Notes: generated by a model from the letters alone, not told the origin. Positions 1 to 7,144 are shown, counted from the first letter of the stretch. The stretch: DNA of 22,077 bases from EX4572-165 sp964581795 (GCA_964581795.1 CAZOPW010000042.1:1-22077); one strand, 5' to 3'. Numbers and translations are program-made.

Positions 1-67
1 CGTCTTCTTCATCATCCCAATCATCATCGTCTTCTTCGTCTTCTGGTCCAATTTTTCCATATGCCAA
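1..67 (-). CDS. 5' end of an acidic protein, truncated by the window edge
   Basis: Only the first 22 codons are visible. Read on the minus strand from a TTG at 67-65, the frame gives Leu/Met-Ala-Tyr-Gly-Lys-Ile-Gly-Pro followed by almost only Asp and Glu with one Trp. The TTG start is chosen because the frame has a stop three codons upstream, no ATG in frame, and a GGATG purine patch about 10 nt upstream. The overlapping frame that starts at an ATG gives an unlikely Met/Lys-rich peptide. A TATA-like stretch lies further upstream near 105-115. I do not recognise the family, because acidic N-termini are uninformative. Confidence 0.35.
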   Translation of the reverse strand, partial: MAYGKIGPEDEEDDDDWDDEED

Positions 68-274
68 AGTATTTCACATCCTTTTTTTTATTTGATCATT
101 TTATACAGCTTTCTTAAAATTCACTCTCTTTAAAATAAGAATTTGATGAAATAATCTTGTAATCAGAGGGAAATATTTTTTAATCAGAAAAAATAGATTT
201 TCATTCAAATAGAAAATATATTGACATGTTGCTTATTTTGAAAAAACCATTTTTACTAGTAAATAGTGTGTTTT

Positions 275-562
275 ATGCCATATTTATTTATTGAATCCTA
301 TTTACTACTCCTATTGTGAGAATTATTACTTTCACCTATCCACTCAAAGCTACTAAATTAGAAGCTAGTAGTTAATATTAACCATTCCAACACAGATATT
401 ATAATAAATACAATTACACCAGCTGATGCTTTAATAGTAATTCCGAATGGTAATCTAATTACAACTAAACCACCACCATATCCAAATTAACCTACTAATT
501 CAGCCAATAATATATTTAATAGCTCTAATTCAAACATATCGTCAACTATAGTAATGTTTTAA
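275..562 (+). pseudogene. Possible decayed secreted-protein gene
   Basis: From an ATG at 275 one frame runs 95 codons to a TAA at 560-562 with in-frame TGA, TAG and TAA interruptions (the TAA at 488-490). Between the stops the translation is not random-looking: a segment around 365-487 reads NTDIIINTITPADALIVIPN and ends in a Pro/Tyr-rich patch, and the segment after the TAA is rich in Ser, Asn and Thr. The composition resembles a low-complexity secreted or surface protein. AT-rich DNA can produce such translations by chance and no family is recognised, so this is a weak call. Confidence 0.22.
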
Positions 563-641
563 AGAACCTAAGTTAAATATTTGCATTAATGTATTCAACG
601 ATGATTGCCTTAAATACTGTAAGCATCATCATTCATCTTGA

Positions 642-653
642 TTTATATATAAG
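642..653 (+). promoter_or_regulatory. TATA box of the broken beta-helix gene
   Basis: TTTATATATAAG matches the archaeal TATA element. Transcription about 25 nt downstream would give a leader of roughly 40 nt before the ATG at 716. A GGAG Shine-Dalgarno sits at 705-708, 7 nt before that ATG. The expression signals therefore still look intact although the gene is broken. Confidence 0.55.
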
Positions 654-715
654 CATGAAAATAATTTTATATTCACAATGTATTATAATTATTGTTCATT
701 TGAGGGAGTTACGAT

Positions 716-2223
716 ATGAAAAATGGTTTCCTATCAATTAGTCTCATTCTCATGCTCTTCTTTTCAAGTCTGTCATTGACATCTATTGGTGAGGAAGATA
801 AATCAGATACTTGGTACGTTGATGATGATGGTGGTGCTGATTTCACCTGTGTTCAGGATGCGGTGGATGCTGCAAGCCCGGGGGATACCATTTTTGTGTA
901 TAGTGGACTCTACGTGGAAAATATTGTTGTGAATAAAACATTGAAACTGATTGGTGAGGATAAGAATACGACTGTTCTTGATGGTAATTATACTGAGGAT
1001 ACTTTGTTTATTACAGAAAATGCGGATTATGTTGAAATAACTGATTTTACATTTCAACATGCTGGTGAAAGAAGCTGGTTTACCGATAGATTGATTGATC
1101 CGAGAGGGGATCATTGTCATATCTATCATAATATTTTCAATGATACTAAATATAGTGCTATTACCATTGAGGAATCAAATTATCATACTATAGAATATAA
1201 TCAATTCAGTAACCTTGCTAATCCTAATTATGATGCTATCAATGTATAAGATTCAAAAGAGACGATGATTGCGAATAACACCTTCTCAAAGGTAAACGTA
1301 GCATGTTTATGTATGAGTTATGCCGATTATTGCACAATTCAAGATAATAATATGAATAATGTTGATTGTGGAGTCCTCCTTAACGGAGGTATGGGTTGTC
1401 AAGTTAGGAAAAATCTAATTGTTGATTCTAACACGGGAATCGTTCTTCAGGAATTCAGTGAGATGAATGCAGTTTATGAAAATACCATTAAGGATTGTGA
1501 TTGGGGGATAACATCTTCCATTGATGGACCACCTGGATCAGAGCTTCCTGCTTGGAGTTTCGCTTTTCATAATAATCTGATGGATATTGATTATGACACC
1601 GTGAATCGTGGCGGCACCTATATGTATGCTCCATATCCAGCTGGCGGTAATTATTTCAATGATTACAATGGAACAGATGAATATAGTGGACCCGATCAAG
1701 ATATCCCAGGAAGTGATGGGATCATTGATGAACCTCGAGAAGAAAATGATCCTTATGCGTTTGTTGAACAAGATGGATGGAAGTATACTGATATTGAACC
1801 AACTTTGATCGTACTTGGTGGTTTTGACTGGCGAGTATTAGCTCCATACTGGATGGAGCCAGGGGAATCACGATCCTATCAGTTCTATATTCTCAATGGT
1901 GGAAATTCAGGCCCAGTCCGATGGCGAATTGAAGAAATACCAGAGTATGGCAGCTGGGAATTTGAAGAGATCAGTGGAAGTGTAGAACCAAGTGATGGCA
2001 TGGTTAGAATACCCTTTTTGTGGTCACTGCTCCAGATGTAGTAGACACACGGTTCTATGGCACTATCAAAATCGTGAACGAGGATAACCCTGATAATTAC
2101 TTTGTACTCCAAGCAGACCTGAGAACACCGATTATACATCCATTCGTCTTATTCATGGAACGATTATATGATTTCTTCGAACAAGTACTGGATTATTTCC
2201 AAGTGATTATTACGAATATTTAG
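716..2223 (+). pseudogene. Secreted right-handed beta-helix (NosD/CASH-type) protein, broken by a stop and a frameshift
   Basis: This is one gene in three pieces. Piece 1 (716-1249) starts with a signal peptide (Lys, then a hydrophobic stretch to about residue 25) and the YVDDDGGADFTCVQDAV repeat entry typical of extracellular parallel beta-helix proteins. An in-frame TAA at 1247-1249 follows, and the same frame continues without loss of similarity (IANNTFSKV, then further short helix rungs) to a TAG at 2039-2041. The tail continues in the next frame from about 2020: joining them at the T5 run 2015-2019 as T6 gives IPFVVTAPDVVD and a natural end at 2221-2223. Repaired, the protein would be about 502 residues: signal peptide, beta-helix domain (about 30-350), then a C-terminal beta-sandwich-like segment. 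The TAA would be CAA (Gln) before one transition. A sequencing error could explain the T-run but less easily the stop. Cell-surface or carbohydrate-related roles are usual for the family; no substrate can be inferred. Confidence 0.8.
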
Positions 2224-2321
2224 GGATTGACTCTTGTTTCTATAAAAGATTTATGAGTTAATATTCGGCATATTTAATAATAATTTCCTAAAGGAGAAAT
2301 GAGGGTTGAAAATATGATTTA

Positions 2322-2708
2322 CTACTTCTCAAAGCGATCATGTTTTACGATTCCAAGTATTATAAAAAGAAAAGTCAAGATCTGAAGGAAAGAAAACATA
2401 CTTAACATTATTAACTCACCAGCATCTACATAATACCCCGCGCTAACAATTGTAGTATAGAAAAGCATGCCCAGAGAAACAAAGAATAGGTGAAAACTCC
2501 AATTCTTTTGTTTAACTAGACCGATTCCAGCTATTATTAAGAGAATAGCTGTGAGAAATTCTGCGATTAAATGATAAATGATTTCTACCGATCCTGTTTT
2601 TAGCTCTGGTATCTGATTTGTAAAGGCTAAAACAGACCACATCCCAAACATAGTAATTCCAATGAATATTGCATAGGTTGCTGAAAGTGTTCTTGGATGT
2701 TCAATCAT
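2322..2708 (-). CDS. Small four-helix membrane protein, family not recognised
   Basis: A 128-residue protein with four hydrophobic segments (about 10-30, 45-65, 72-92 and 100-122) separated by short polar loops and ending in a basic tail (KHDRFEK). There is no signal for export, no obvious metal- or nucleotide-binding motif and no catalytic residue pattern. The layout resembles small archaeal and bacterial four-TM proteins of unknown function. It lies downstream of, and in the same direction as, the regulator/membrane-protein pair at 2822-3380, with a 113-bp gap that makes co-transcription possible but not certain. The right-hand neighbour of its stop is the end of the broken beta-helix gene (convergent). 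Confidence 0.7.
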   Translation of the reverse strand: MIEHPRTLSATYAIFIGITMFGMWSVLAFTNQIPELKTGSVEIIYHLIAEFLTAILLIIAGIGLVKQKNWSFHLFFVSLGMLFYTTIVSAGYYVDAGELIMLSMFSFLQILTFLFIILGIVKHDRFEK

Positions 2709-2821
2709 ATATAATTGGATAAATAAATGATGTTGATAATGTTTCTTTTTTGATGGTTCATCATTTTAATCAGAAACTCACATTCTTCCTTCATTTTTTG
2801 AAAGTATGAACGGATTGGGAC

Positions 2822-3082
2822 TTATTCTTTGATAATCCTTTTAATTTCCTCTATATCTTTTGCAGTTGTATCTACTTTTGATTTGAGATTTTGTATTTCT
2901 TCTGTTAGTTTCGGATTGGATTGGGTACTTTCTGGTGTAAAACTCATTCCAATTGAGATAACAAGAATTCCAAAGCTAAGCATTAATGGCCAGAATAAGT
3001 CCCAGCCTCCTAAGTAGCTGAGAATCCATAATGTTATGAGAAATACCCATGTGCAGATGATGATTATGTTTTTACTTTCCAT
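2822..3082 (-). CDS. Small membrane protein with C-terminal coiled coil, partner of the adjacent regulator
   Basis: An 86-residue protein: two hydrophobic helices (about 5-23 and 28-47) joined by a short GGWD loop, a Ser/Thr/Pro linker, then a charged heptad-like helix from about 58 to 86 (LTEEIQNLKSKVDTTAKDIE...). The start ATG at 3082 has a good GAGGTGA Shine-Dalgarno at 3090-3096 lying inside the upstream regulator gene, and the two genes overlap by 11 bp, so they are translationally coupled. A membrane hairpin with a cytosolic coiled coil next to an HTH protein suggests a signal-input or regulator-tethering partner, but this is inference from gene order; the family is not recognised. Confidence 0.75.
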   Translation of the reverse strand: MESKNIIIICTWVFLITLWILSYLGGWDLFWPLMLSFGILVISIGMSFTPESTQSNPKLTEEIQNLKSKVDTTAKDIEEIKRIIKE

Positions 3083-3380
3083 TATTGTTCACCTCTTTTT
3101 TTAGTAATTCGGGTGTGATGTGAATGTCAAAATCTAATAGTTTGTAGTATCGGAGTGCTCTCGCTTCCCCTTTTACAAGTACTATCCAACTTTTGACAAT
3201 GCCTGATTTTTCTAATTTTTTTAAATGTATTTTTGCTAGTGCCCTGTTTATTTCAAGGTTGTTTGCTATTTCATTAAGATACATGTCTTTTTGTTCTTTG
3301 ACAAATAGCAGAATGATTCGCAGCCGTACAGGATGAGATAATGCATGAAGTCTTTCTCCTAATTCTTCCAATGATGACAT
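3072..3380 (-). CDS. ArsR-like winged helix-turn-helix transcriptional regulator
   Basis: A 102-residue protein with a single winged-helix domain. Residues 9-30 (RLHALSHPVRLRIILLF) are the classic ArsR-type first helices. MYLNEIANNLEINRALAKIHLKKLEKSGIV (about 33-62) is the HTH with its recognition helix, and ARALRYYKLL (about 73-82) closes the wing. There is no Cys/His metal site, so a metal sensor is unlikely. The start at ATG 3380 has no Shine-Dalgarno and is probably leaderless. The gene overlaps the downstream small membrane protein by 11 bp, so the pair is one operon. The inferred role is autoregulation and control of its membrane partner in response to an unknown signal. Confidence 0.85.
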   Translation of the reverse strand: MSSLEELGERLHALSHPVRLRIILLFVKEQKDMYLNEIANNLEINRALAKIHLKKLEKSGIVKSWIVLVKGEARALRYYKLLDFDIHITPELLKKEVNNNGK

Positions 3381-3522
3381 CCATGTTCACAATATCTTAA
3401 CATGTAATTTTATTATTACATAAATAATTTCTTATTACGTTAGGCATTACTCAAACAAAACATCATTTGAGTATGTAAAAATTGATTTAATGAATAATGA
3501 AATAAACAAGCGGTAAATATGA

Positions 3523-3717
3523 TTTTTTGAGTTAAATGAAAGGAAAAATAACGACTCTTTTTTAACTCTTATGTTCAAAACGAGCACATTAACAATCTTA
3601 ATTAATGAAGAACAACCAGTTGAAATTGGTTGAGGTGAAGTAGAGGAGCTACTAAAAGGATAATCGATTATGAGTATAGATGGAATAAGGCAAATGGATT
3701 GAAATTTGGTAAAATAA
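3523..3717 (+). pseudogene. Possible gene remnant with in-frame stops
   Basis: One plus-strand frame reads FFELNERKNN, then from an ATG at 3571 MFKTSTLTILINEEQPVEIG, TGA (3631), GEVEELLKG, TAA (3661), SIMSIDGIRQMD, TGA (3700), NLVK, TAA (3715). The mix of charged and hydrophobic residues looks like a genuine, soluble protein once each stop is mentally replaced by Trp or Gln, each one transition away. No homologue is recognised, and chance cannot be excluded at this length. Confidence 0.28.
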
Positions 3718-3734
3718 TAGTGAAGAAAATTATA

Positions 3735-3752
3735 TATATAACTAATTATATA
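3735..3752. promoter_or_regulatory. Near-palindromic operator/TATA of the toxin-antitoxin operon
   Basis: TATATAACTAATTATATA is an 18-bp near-perfect inverted repeat (one mismatched symmetric pair) overlapping the TATA-like sequences 21-38 bp upstream of the antitoxin ATG. Ribbon-helix-helix antitoxins characteristically bind such palindromes to repress their own operon, so this is the likely autoregulatory site and also the promoter. The leader would be very short. Confidence 0.45.
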
Positions 3753-3772
3753 TACACTATAGTTGATATATA

Positions 3773-4000
3773 ATGAATGATCCAACCACCATCCAATTAG
3801 ATAAATCTGTTGTGAAATCACTTAAGAAAATTAGGGAATATCCTCGACAAACATATAATGAATTAATTTCTCATATGATAGAACTATTTATCAATGTAAA
3901 ACAGAGAAACCAGTATGATGAGTTTCTTCATAAAATTCAACAACAGAAGATGAAAGAATTATGGGATAATAAAGAGGATGAGGAATGGGAAGATGTATAA
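3773..4000 (+). CDS. Ribbon-helix-helix antitoxin
   Basis: A 75-residue protein. Residues 4-36 (TTIQLDKSVVKSLKKIREYP, then QTYNELISHMIE) match the archaeal RHH antitoxin pattern: a short beta-strand that pairs in the dimer and contacts DNA, followed by two helices with the conserved YNELI. The C-terminal half is a charged helix ending in an acidic tail (NKEDEEWEDV), the kind of segment that wraps and neutralises a basic MazF-type toxin. It overlaps the downstream toxin gene by 8 bp (ATGTATAA), giving the usual antitoxin-first, coupled arrangement. It is expected to repress the operon through the palindrome at 3735-3752. Confidence 0.85.
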   Translation: MNDPTTIQLDKSVVKSLKKIREYPRQTYNELISHMIELFINVKQRNQYDEFLHKIQQQKMKELWDNKEDEEWEDV

Positions 4001-4307
4001 ATCAGGCGATGTTGTAATTGCTCAGATACAGTTTACTGATACTTTTGAAATAAAGAAGAGACCAGCTCTAGTGTTATTTGAAGAATATGATAACGTTGTT
4101 GTTGCTGGAATTACCAGTAATCTTGAAATGAAAGGTGTTCCTCTTAAGAAAAAAGAAGGTGCTGTAAAAGATAGTGTGATTAAATTAAACTATATATTTA
4201 CCATATCTAGTGCAATGATTTTAAAAACTTTATTTCATTTGAATAAAGATAAGAAGTCAAAAGTTTTTGATGAGATGAAAAAACGATTAGATGGATTAAA
4301 TAAATGA
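3993..4307 (+). CDS. MazF/PemK-type endoribonuclease toxin
   Basis: A 104-residue protein from ATG 3993; an in-frame ATG five codons earlier (3978) would add MRNGK, but the 8-bp overlap with the antitoxin stop and the match of MYKSGDVV to family N-termini favour 3993. The N-terminal GDVVIAQIQFTDT, then KKRPALVLF (basic-Arg-Pro before the second strand) and VAGITSNLE are the hallmark strands of the MazF/PemK fold, which cleaves RNA as a dimer; the Arg-Pro and the Thr/Ser in the third strand are in the usual active-site positions. The C-terminal helix (VFDEMKKRLDGL) fits. The length is normal and no lesion is seen. It is neutralised by the RHH protein encoded just upstream. The exact RNA target cannot be predicted. 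Confidence 0.87.
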   Translation: MYKSGDVVIAQIQFTDTFEIKKRPALVLFEEYDNVVVAGITSNLEMKGVPLKKKEGAVKDSVIKLNYIFTISSAMILKTLFHLNKDKKSKVFDEMKKRLDGLNK

Positions 4308-4368
4308 TTCTTGTAAAAAGAAAAAACGAAATAATATTCGCACTCCAACAAATGATCATTGTAGAAAT

Positions 4369-4378
4369 CTATAAATAG
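4369..4378 (+). promoter_or_regulatory. TATA box upstream of the cold-shock gene
   Basis: CTATAAATAG is a good archaeal TATA element. Initiation about 25 nt downstream (near 4400) would leave a leader of about 100 nt before the ATG at 4505, unusually long compared with the short leaders elsewhere in this window. Confidence 0.45.
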
Positions 4379-4417
4379 TATAACTTGCTCTATTGGACAA
4401 AAGAATAAAGATTCTTG

Positions 4418-4477
4418 TTCCTTAATTCTGATTTTTCAATTGTGAGGGATTTTTTTCTTTGCATTCTTTTTAAGGAA
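4418..4477 (+). promoter_or_regulatory. Inverted repeat in the cold-shock gene leader
   Basis: TTCCTTAA at 4418-4425 is perfectly complementary to TTAAGGAA at 4470-4477, with a 44-nt pyrimidine-rich loop between. Both arms lie in the predicted leader. The 8-bp A/U-rich stem would be marginal and so temperature-dependent. A role in post-transcriptional control is inference only. Confidence 0.25.
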
Positions 4478-4504
4478 ATAAATAAAAACATTGAGGTAAA
4501 AAAT

Positions 4505-4699
4505 ATGAAAGGTAAAATTAAGTGGTTTAACTCTAGGAAAGGATTTGGATTTATTATTGATGAGGATGGAAATGATATTTTCGTTCACCAAAATGATATC
4601 GCTCCAGGCACCCGTCTTTTTGAAGATGATCAAGTCGAATTTGAAAAAGAAGAATCGGAAAGAGGGCCAAAAGCAGTAAAAGTAAAAAAAATAGAGTGA
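4505..4699 (+). CDS. cspA: Cold-shock domain RNA chaperone (CspA-like)
   Basis: A 64-residue single cold-shock domain. It opens MKGKIKWFN, has the RNP1 motif KGFGFI (residues 12-17), the RNP2 motif DIFVHQ (24-29) and the closing GPKAVKVKKIE strand. These aromatic and basic residues bind single-stranded RNA or DNA, and the family melts RNA secondary structure, mostly in the cold. The start at 4505 is fixed by homology and a GAGGT Shine-Dalgarno at 4493-4497; a longer frame opening upstream with a TTG is leader. The gene is followed by a TFB and a DEAD-box helicase in the same direction, suggesting a shared stress or cold role. Csp proteins are common in bacteria but patchy in archaea, so ancient transfer is plausible. 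Confidence 0.93.
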   Translation: MKGKIKWFNSRKGFGFIIDEDGNDIFVHQNDIAPGTRLFEDDQVEFEKEESERGPKAVKVKKIE

Positions 4700-4758
4700 A
4701 TTTTCTTTAAACTGAGAGCTAATCAAATATTTGAAAAAATTCTTTTTATTTTTTTTAA

Positions 4759-5733
4759 ATGGATCTGATTGAATTGAATGATAATGTAAAGAGTGAAAAA
4801 CCTAGTAAAAACAAACAAAACATTGAGGAAACAAGAAACTGTCCCTCCTGTGGAAGTTCTCATTTAACCAATGATTACAGCAGAGCAGAAATTGTTTGCG
4901 AGACATGCGGACTTGTTCTGGACGCTGAAATCATTGATCATGGTCCTGAATGGCGATCTTTTGATCAAAAACAACAAGAGAAAAAAGCTCGTACCGGAGC
5001 TCCAATCAATTATACACTCCATGATAAAGGACTTTCTACTATGATCAGCTGGCAAAACAAAGACGCATATGGAAAATCAATTCCGCCAAGAAATAGAGCT
5101 CAACTGTATCGGTTACGAAAATGGCAGTCGAGAACGCGAATAAGTGATAACTCAGAAAGAAATCTGGCTACTGCTCTTTCATCTATGAATCAAATGTCTT
5201 CAGCCCTCAATCTTCCCAGAAATGTTAGAGAGACCGCAGCTATGATTTATCGGAAGGCAGTAAGAAGAAATTTTATTCGAGGTCGTACTATTCAAGGTGT
5301 TTCAGCAGCAGTGTTATATGCAGCATGCCGGCAATGTAATGTCCCTCGTACGTTAGAAGAGATTAGTACTGTGTCGGATATGTCAAAAAAGGAAATTGGA
5401 AAAAATTATCGAAATATTTCACGTAAACTTAAACTTAAACTTTTACCAACAAATCCCCAAGATTACATATCTCGTTTTAGTAGCAACCTGCATCTAAATA
5501 CAGAAGTTCAATCGAAAAGTTTAGAAATACTTGAACAGGCATCAAAGAAAGAACTTACCAGTGGAAGAGGACCAACTGGACTTGCTGCTGCAGCATTGTA
5601 CATGGCTTCAGTTCTTTGCTGTGATCGACGAACTCAACGTGAAGTGGCAGAAATAGCGGGAGTTACTGAGGTTACCATTCGAAATAGATACAAAGAATTA
5701 TCAGAAAAATTAGATATTGATCTTATCTTGTAA
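4759..5733 (+). CDS. tfb: Transcription initiation factor IIB (TFB)
   Basis: A 324-residue archaeal TFB, which bridges TBP at the TATA box and RNA polymerase. The N-terminal zinc ribbon has Cys28-X2-Cys31 and Cys47-X2-Cys50. It is followed by the B-reader/linker region (GPEWRSFDQ, RTGAP, about 63-83) that works at the active-site cleft, then two cyclin-like repeats (about 125-210 and 222-315) ending in an HTH (VAEIAGVTEVTIRNRYKEL) that reads the BRE. All expected parts are present. The first 25 residues are a lysine/asparagine-rich extension. No Shine-Dalgarno is visible, so it is probably leaderless or re-initiated. It sits 59 bp after the cold-shock gene and 68 bp before the helicase. Many archaea have several TFBs, so this may be either the housekeeping or a condition-specific copy. 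Confidence 0.96.
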   Translation: MDLIELNDNVKSEKPSKNKQNIEETRNCPSCGSSHLTNDYSRAEIVCETCGLVLDAEIIDHGPEWRSFDQKQQEKKARTGAPINYTLHDKGLSTMISWQNKDAYGKSIPPRNRAQLYRLRKWQSRTRISDNSERNLATALSSMNQMSSALNLPRNVRETAAMIYRKAVRRNFIRGRTIQGVSAAVLYAACRQCNVPRTLEEISTVSDMSKKEIGKNYRNISRKLKLKLLPTNPQDYISRFSSNLHLNTEVQSKSLEILEQASKKELTSGRGPTGLAAAALYMASVLCCDRRTQREVAEIAGVTEVTIRNRYKELSEKLDIDLIL

Positions 5734-5801
5734 CATAATTTTTAAAAAAATTATTTAAAATTATAATTTAAAACTAAAATAAAATCGGAGAATATACTAA
5801 T

Positions 5802-6995
5802 ATGAAATTCGAAGAACTAGAAATCAATCAACAAATAATTGATAAAACGATCCAACAAGGATTAACAGAACTTACGCCCATTCAAGAACAATGCATCCCA
5901 GAAATTATCAAATCTAAAGATGTAGTGGGACAAGCAGAAACTGGATCTGGTAAAACCATTGCGTTCTGCATTCCTATTCTTGAAAAAATAAAGAAAAAAC
6001 AAGGAATTCAAACACTTATTCTTACACCTACTAGAGAGCTTTGCATTCAAGTTACAGATGTCTTTGACACCTACGGCAAAAAACTTGGCATCACAACTAC
6101 TAGTATTTACGGCGGAGTAAATATTAAACCTCAGATTAAAAAATTAAAAACCTCAGAAGTTGTAGTAGCTACACCCGGTCGAATGCTTGACCACATCCGC
6201 AGAGAAACTATAGATCTAAGAAAAATACGTTTCCTTATTCTCGATGAAACCGATAAAATGCTAGAAATGGGTTTTATCGATGATGTGGAACAAATCATTA
6301 GTTATACCCCACGAAATAGGCAAACGTTGATGTTTAGTGCAACAATCATGAGAAGTTTTCAAAAACTGATGAAAAAACACTTACGAAATCCGGTAATCAT
6401 TAAAACGAAATCCCAGGTCGATAAGAGTAAATTACATCAAATCTTTTTTGATATTTATAATAAAAACGATAAATTCTCATTGTTGGTTCATCTTTTAAAA
6501 CATGATACTTCTGGTCTTGCCATCGTTTTTTGTGCAACTCGAAGAGAATCAGGTCTTGTCGCTAAAAACTTAAAAAAACAAGGTGTTTTAGCATCTGCTA
6601 TACATGGAGGGATGACACAGAATCAACGAACAAGATCACTGAATGGACTGAAACATGAGAATACTGAAGTATTAGTAGCAACTGATGTTGCAGCAAGAGG
6701 CCTTGATATAAAAAACGTTAGTCACATCTATAATTATGATGTACCTAAAACACCTACTGAGTACATTCATCGTATTGGAAGGACCGCTCGAGCAGGAGAA
6801 AATGGAGTGGCAATAACCCTTTTGACCCGCCCGGATCATGATAATTTCAGACGAGTGCAAAGTGATGAAGAACTTATTATTAAACGAGAAGAAATGCCTG
6901 ATTTCAAAAAAATACCTTTTCACCAGGCAATATATAAAAGAAGAAACAGGAAGGTTTTTACTAAAAGAAAGTATCATCATAGTAGAAAGAAATAA
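5802..6995 (+). CDS. DEAD-box ATP-dependent RNA helicase
   Basis: A 397-residue helicase with two RecA domains and a short basic tail. Visible motifs: Q-motif Gln28 with upstream Phe3, Walker A AETGSGKT (45-52), PTREL (76-80), TPGR (124-127), motif II DETD (148-151, Thr instead of the usual Ala), SAT (179-181), the ATDVAARGLDI block and HRIGRTARAG in domain 2. The C-terminal RRNRKVFTKRKYHHSRKK is a basic RNA-binding tail. It would unwind short RNA duplexes using ATP, for example in ribosome assembly or mRNA turnover. The ATG has a CGGAG Shine-Dalgarno. It shares direction and close spacing with cspA and tfb, consistent with cold acclimation, where such helicases are often induced. The symbol is left empty because deaD/rhlE-type paralogues cannot be told apart here. 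Confidence 0.95.
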   Translation: MKFEELEINQQIIDKTIQQGLTELTPIQEQCIPEIIKSKDVVGQAETGSGKTIAFCIPILEKIKKKQGIQTLILTPTRELCIQVTDVFDTYGKKLGITTTSIYGGVNIKPQIKKLKTSEVVVATPGRMLDHIRRETIDLRKIRFLILDETDKMLEMGFIDDVEQIISYTPRNRQTLMFSATIMRSFQKLMKKHLRNPVIIKTKSQVDKSKLHQIFFDIYNKNDKFSLLVHLLKHDTSGLAIVFCATRRESGLVAKNLKKQGVLASAIHGGMTQNQRTRSLNGLKHENTEVLVATDVAARGLDIKNVSHIYNYDVPKTPTEYIHRIGRTARAGENGVAITLLTRPDHDNFRRVQSDEELIIKREEMPDFKKIPFHQAIYKRRNRKVFTKRKYHHSRKK

Positions 6996-7008
6996 AGGGT
7001 TGCACAAA

Positions 7009-7020
7009 CTATATAAATAA
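7009..7020 (+). promoter_or_regulatory. TATA-like element downstream of the helicase gene
   Basis: CTATATAAATAA lies just after the helicase stop. It could serve the small Cys-rich protein at 7145 (leader about 100 nt) or a short RNA ending at the oligo-T runs near 7070-7078 and 7107-7115. A second TATA-like TTTAAAAAG at about 7119-7127 would instead give a nearly leaderless mRNA for 7145. Confidence 0.35.
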
Positions 7021-7144
7021 GGTATACTGTAAGCGGAAGTAACAGAAAAAATTAGAACTCTTAAATGTTCATTTTTTTGTAACTGTACGAATAAGTTTGA
7101 TGGTTCTTTTTTTTTGATTTAAAAAGAGTATTTGAGTGTATAAT

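Larger units (their letters stand above)
68..715. other. Long AT-rich intergenic region
   Basis: About 650 bp without an intact gene lie between the acidic protein start (minus) and the broken beta-helix gene (plus). The stretch is very AT-rich. It contains a plus-strand frame at 275-562 whose translation looks protein-like but has in-frame stops (listed separately), and the promoter of the beta-helix gene at its right end. Nothing else was recognised. Confidence 0.6.
3381..3772. other. Intergenic region with a decayed reading frame and the toxin-antitoxin promoter
   Basis: About 390 bp between the divergent ArsR-like gene and the toxin-antitoxin pair. It holds a plus-strand, stop-interrupted frame at about 3523-3717 and an AT-repeat promoter/operator at 3729-3760. 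A minus-strand open frame here (3447-3821) is mostly a low-complexity shadow and is not called. Confidence 0.55.

Noticed and set aside
1608..1808. 66-residue plus-strand and 77-residue minus-strand frames inside the beta-helix gene
   Set aside because: Frame shadows of the beta-helix coding sequence; Met/Ile-rich translation typical of an out-of-frame reading.
2299..2385. 28-residue plus-strand frame after an AAAGGAG motif
   Set aside because: Most of it is antisense to the end of the four-helix membrane protein and the peptide is unremarkable; the ribosome-binding motif alone is not enough.
716..3717. Stop-codon reassignment, selenocysteine or pyrrolysine as explanation of the in-frame stops
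   Set aside because: All three stop codons (TAA, TAG, TGA) interrupt these frames, while intact neighbours end normally at the same codons; decay or sequencing error is simpler.
3447..3821. 124-residue minus-strand open frame
   Set aside because: Its N-terminal part is antisense to the antitoxin gene and the rest is Ser/Ile/Tyr low-complexity translation of AT-rich DNA; no start signal or family. The plus-strand remnant in the same region is at least as protein-like.
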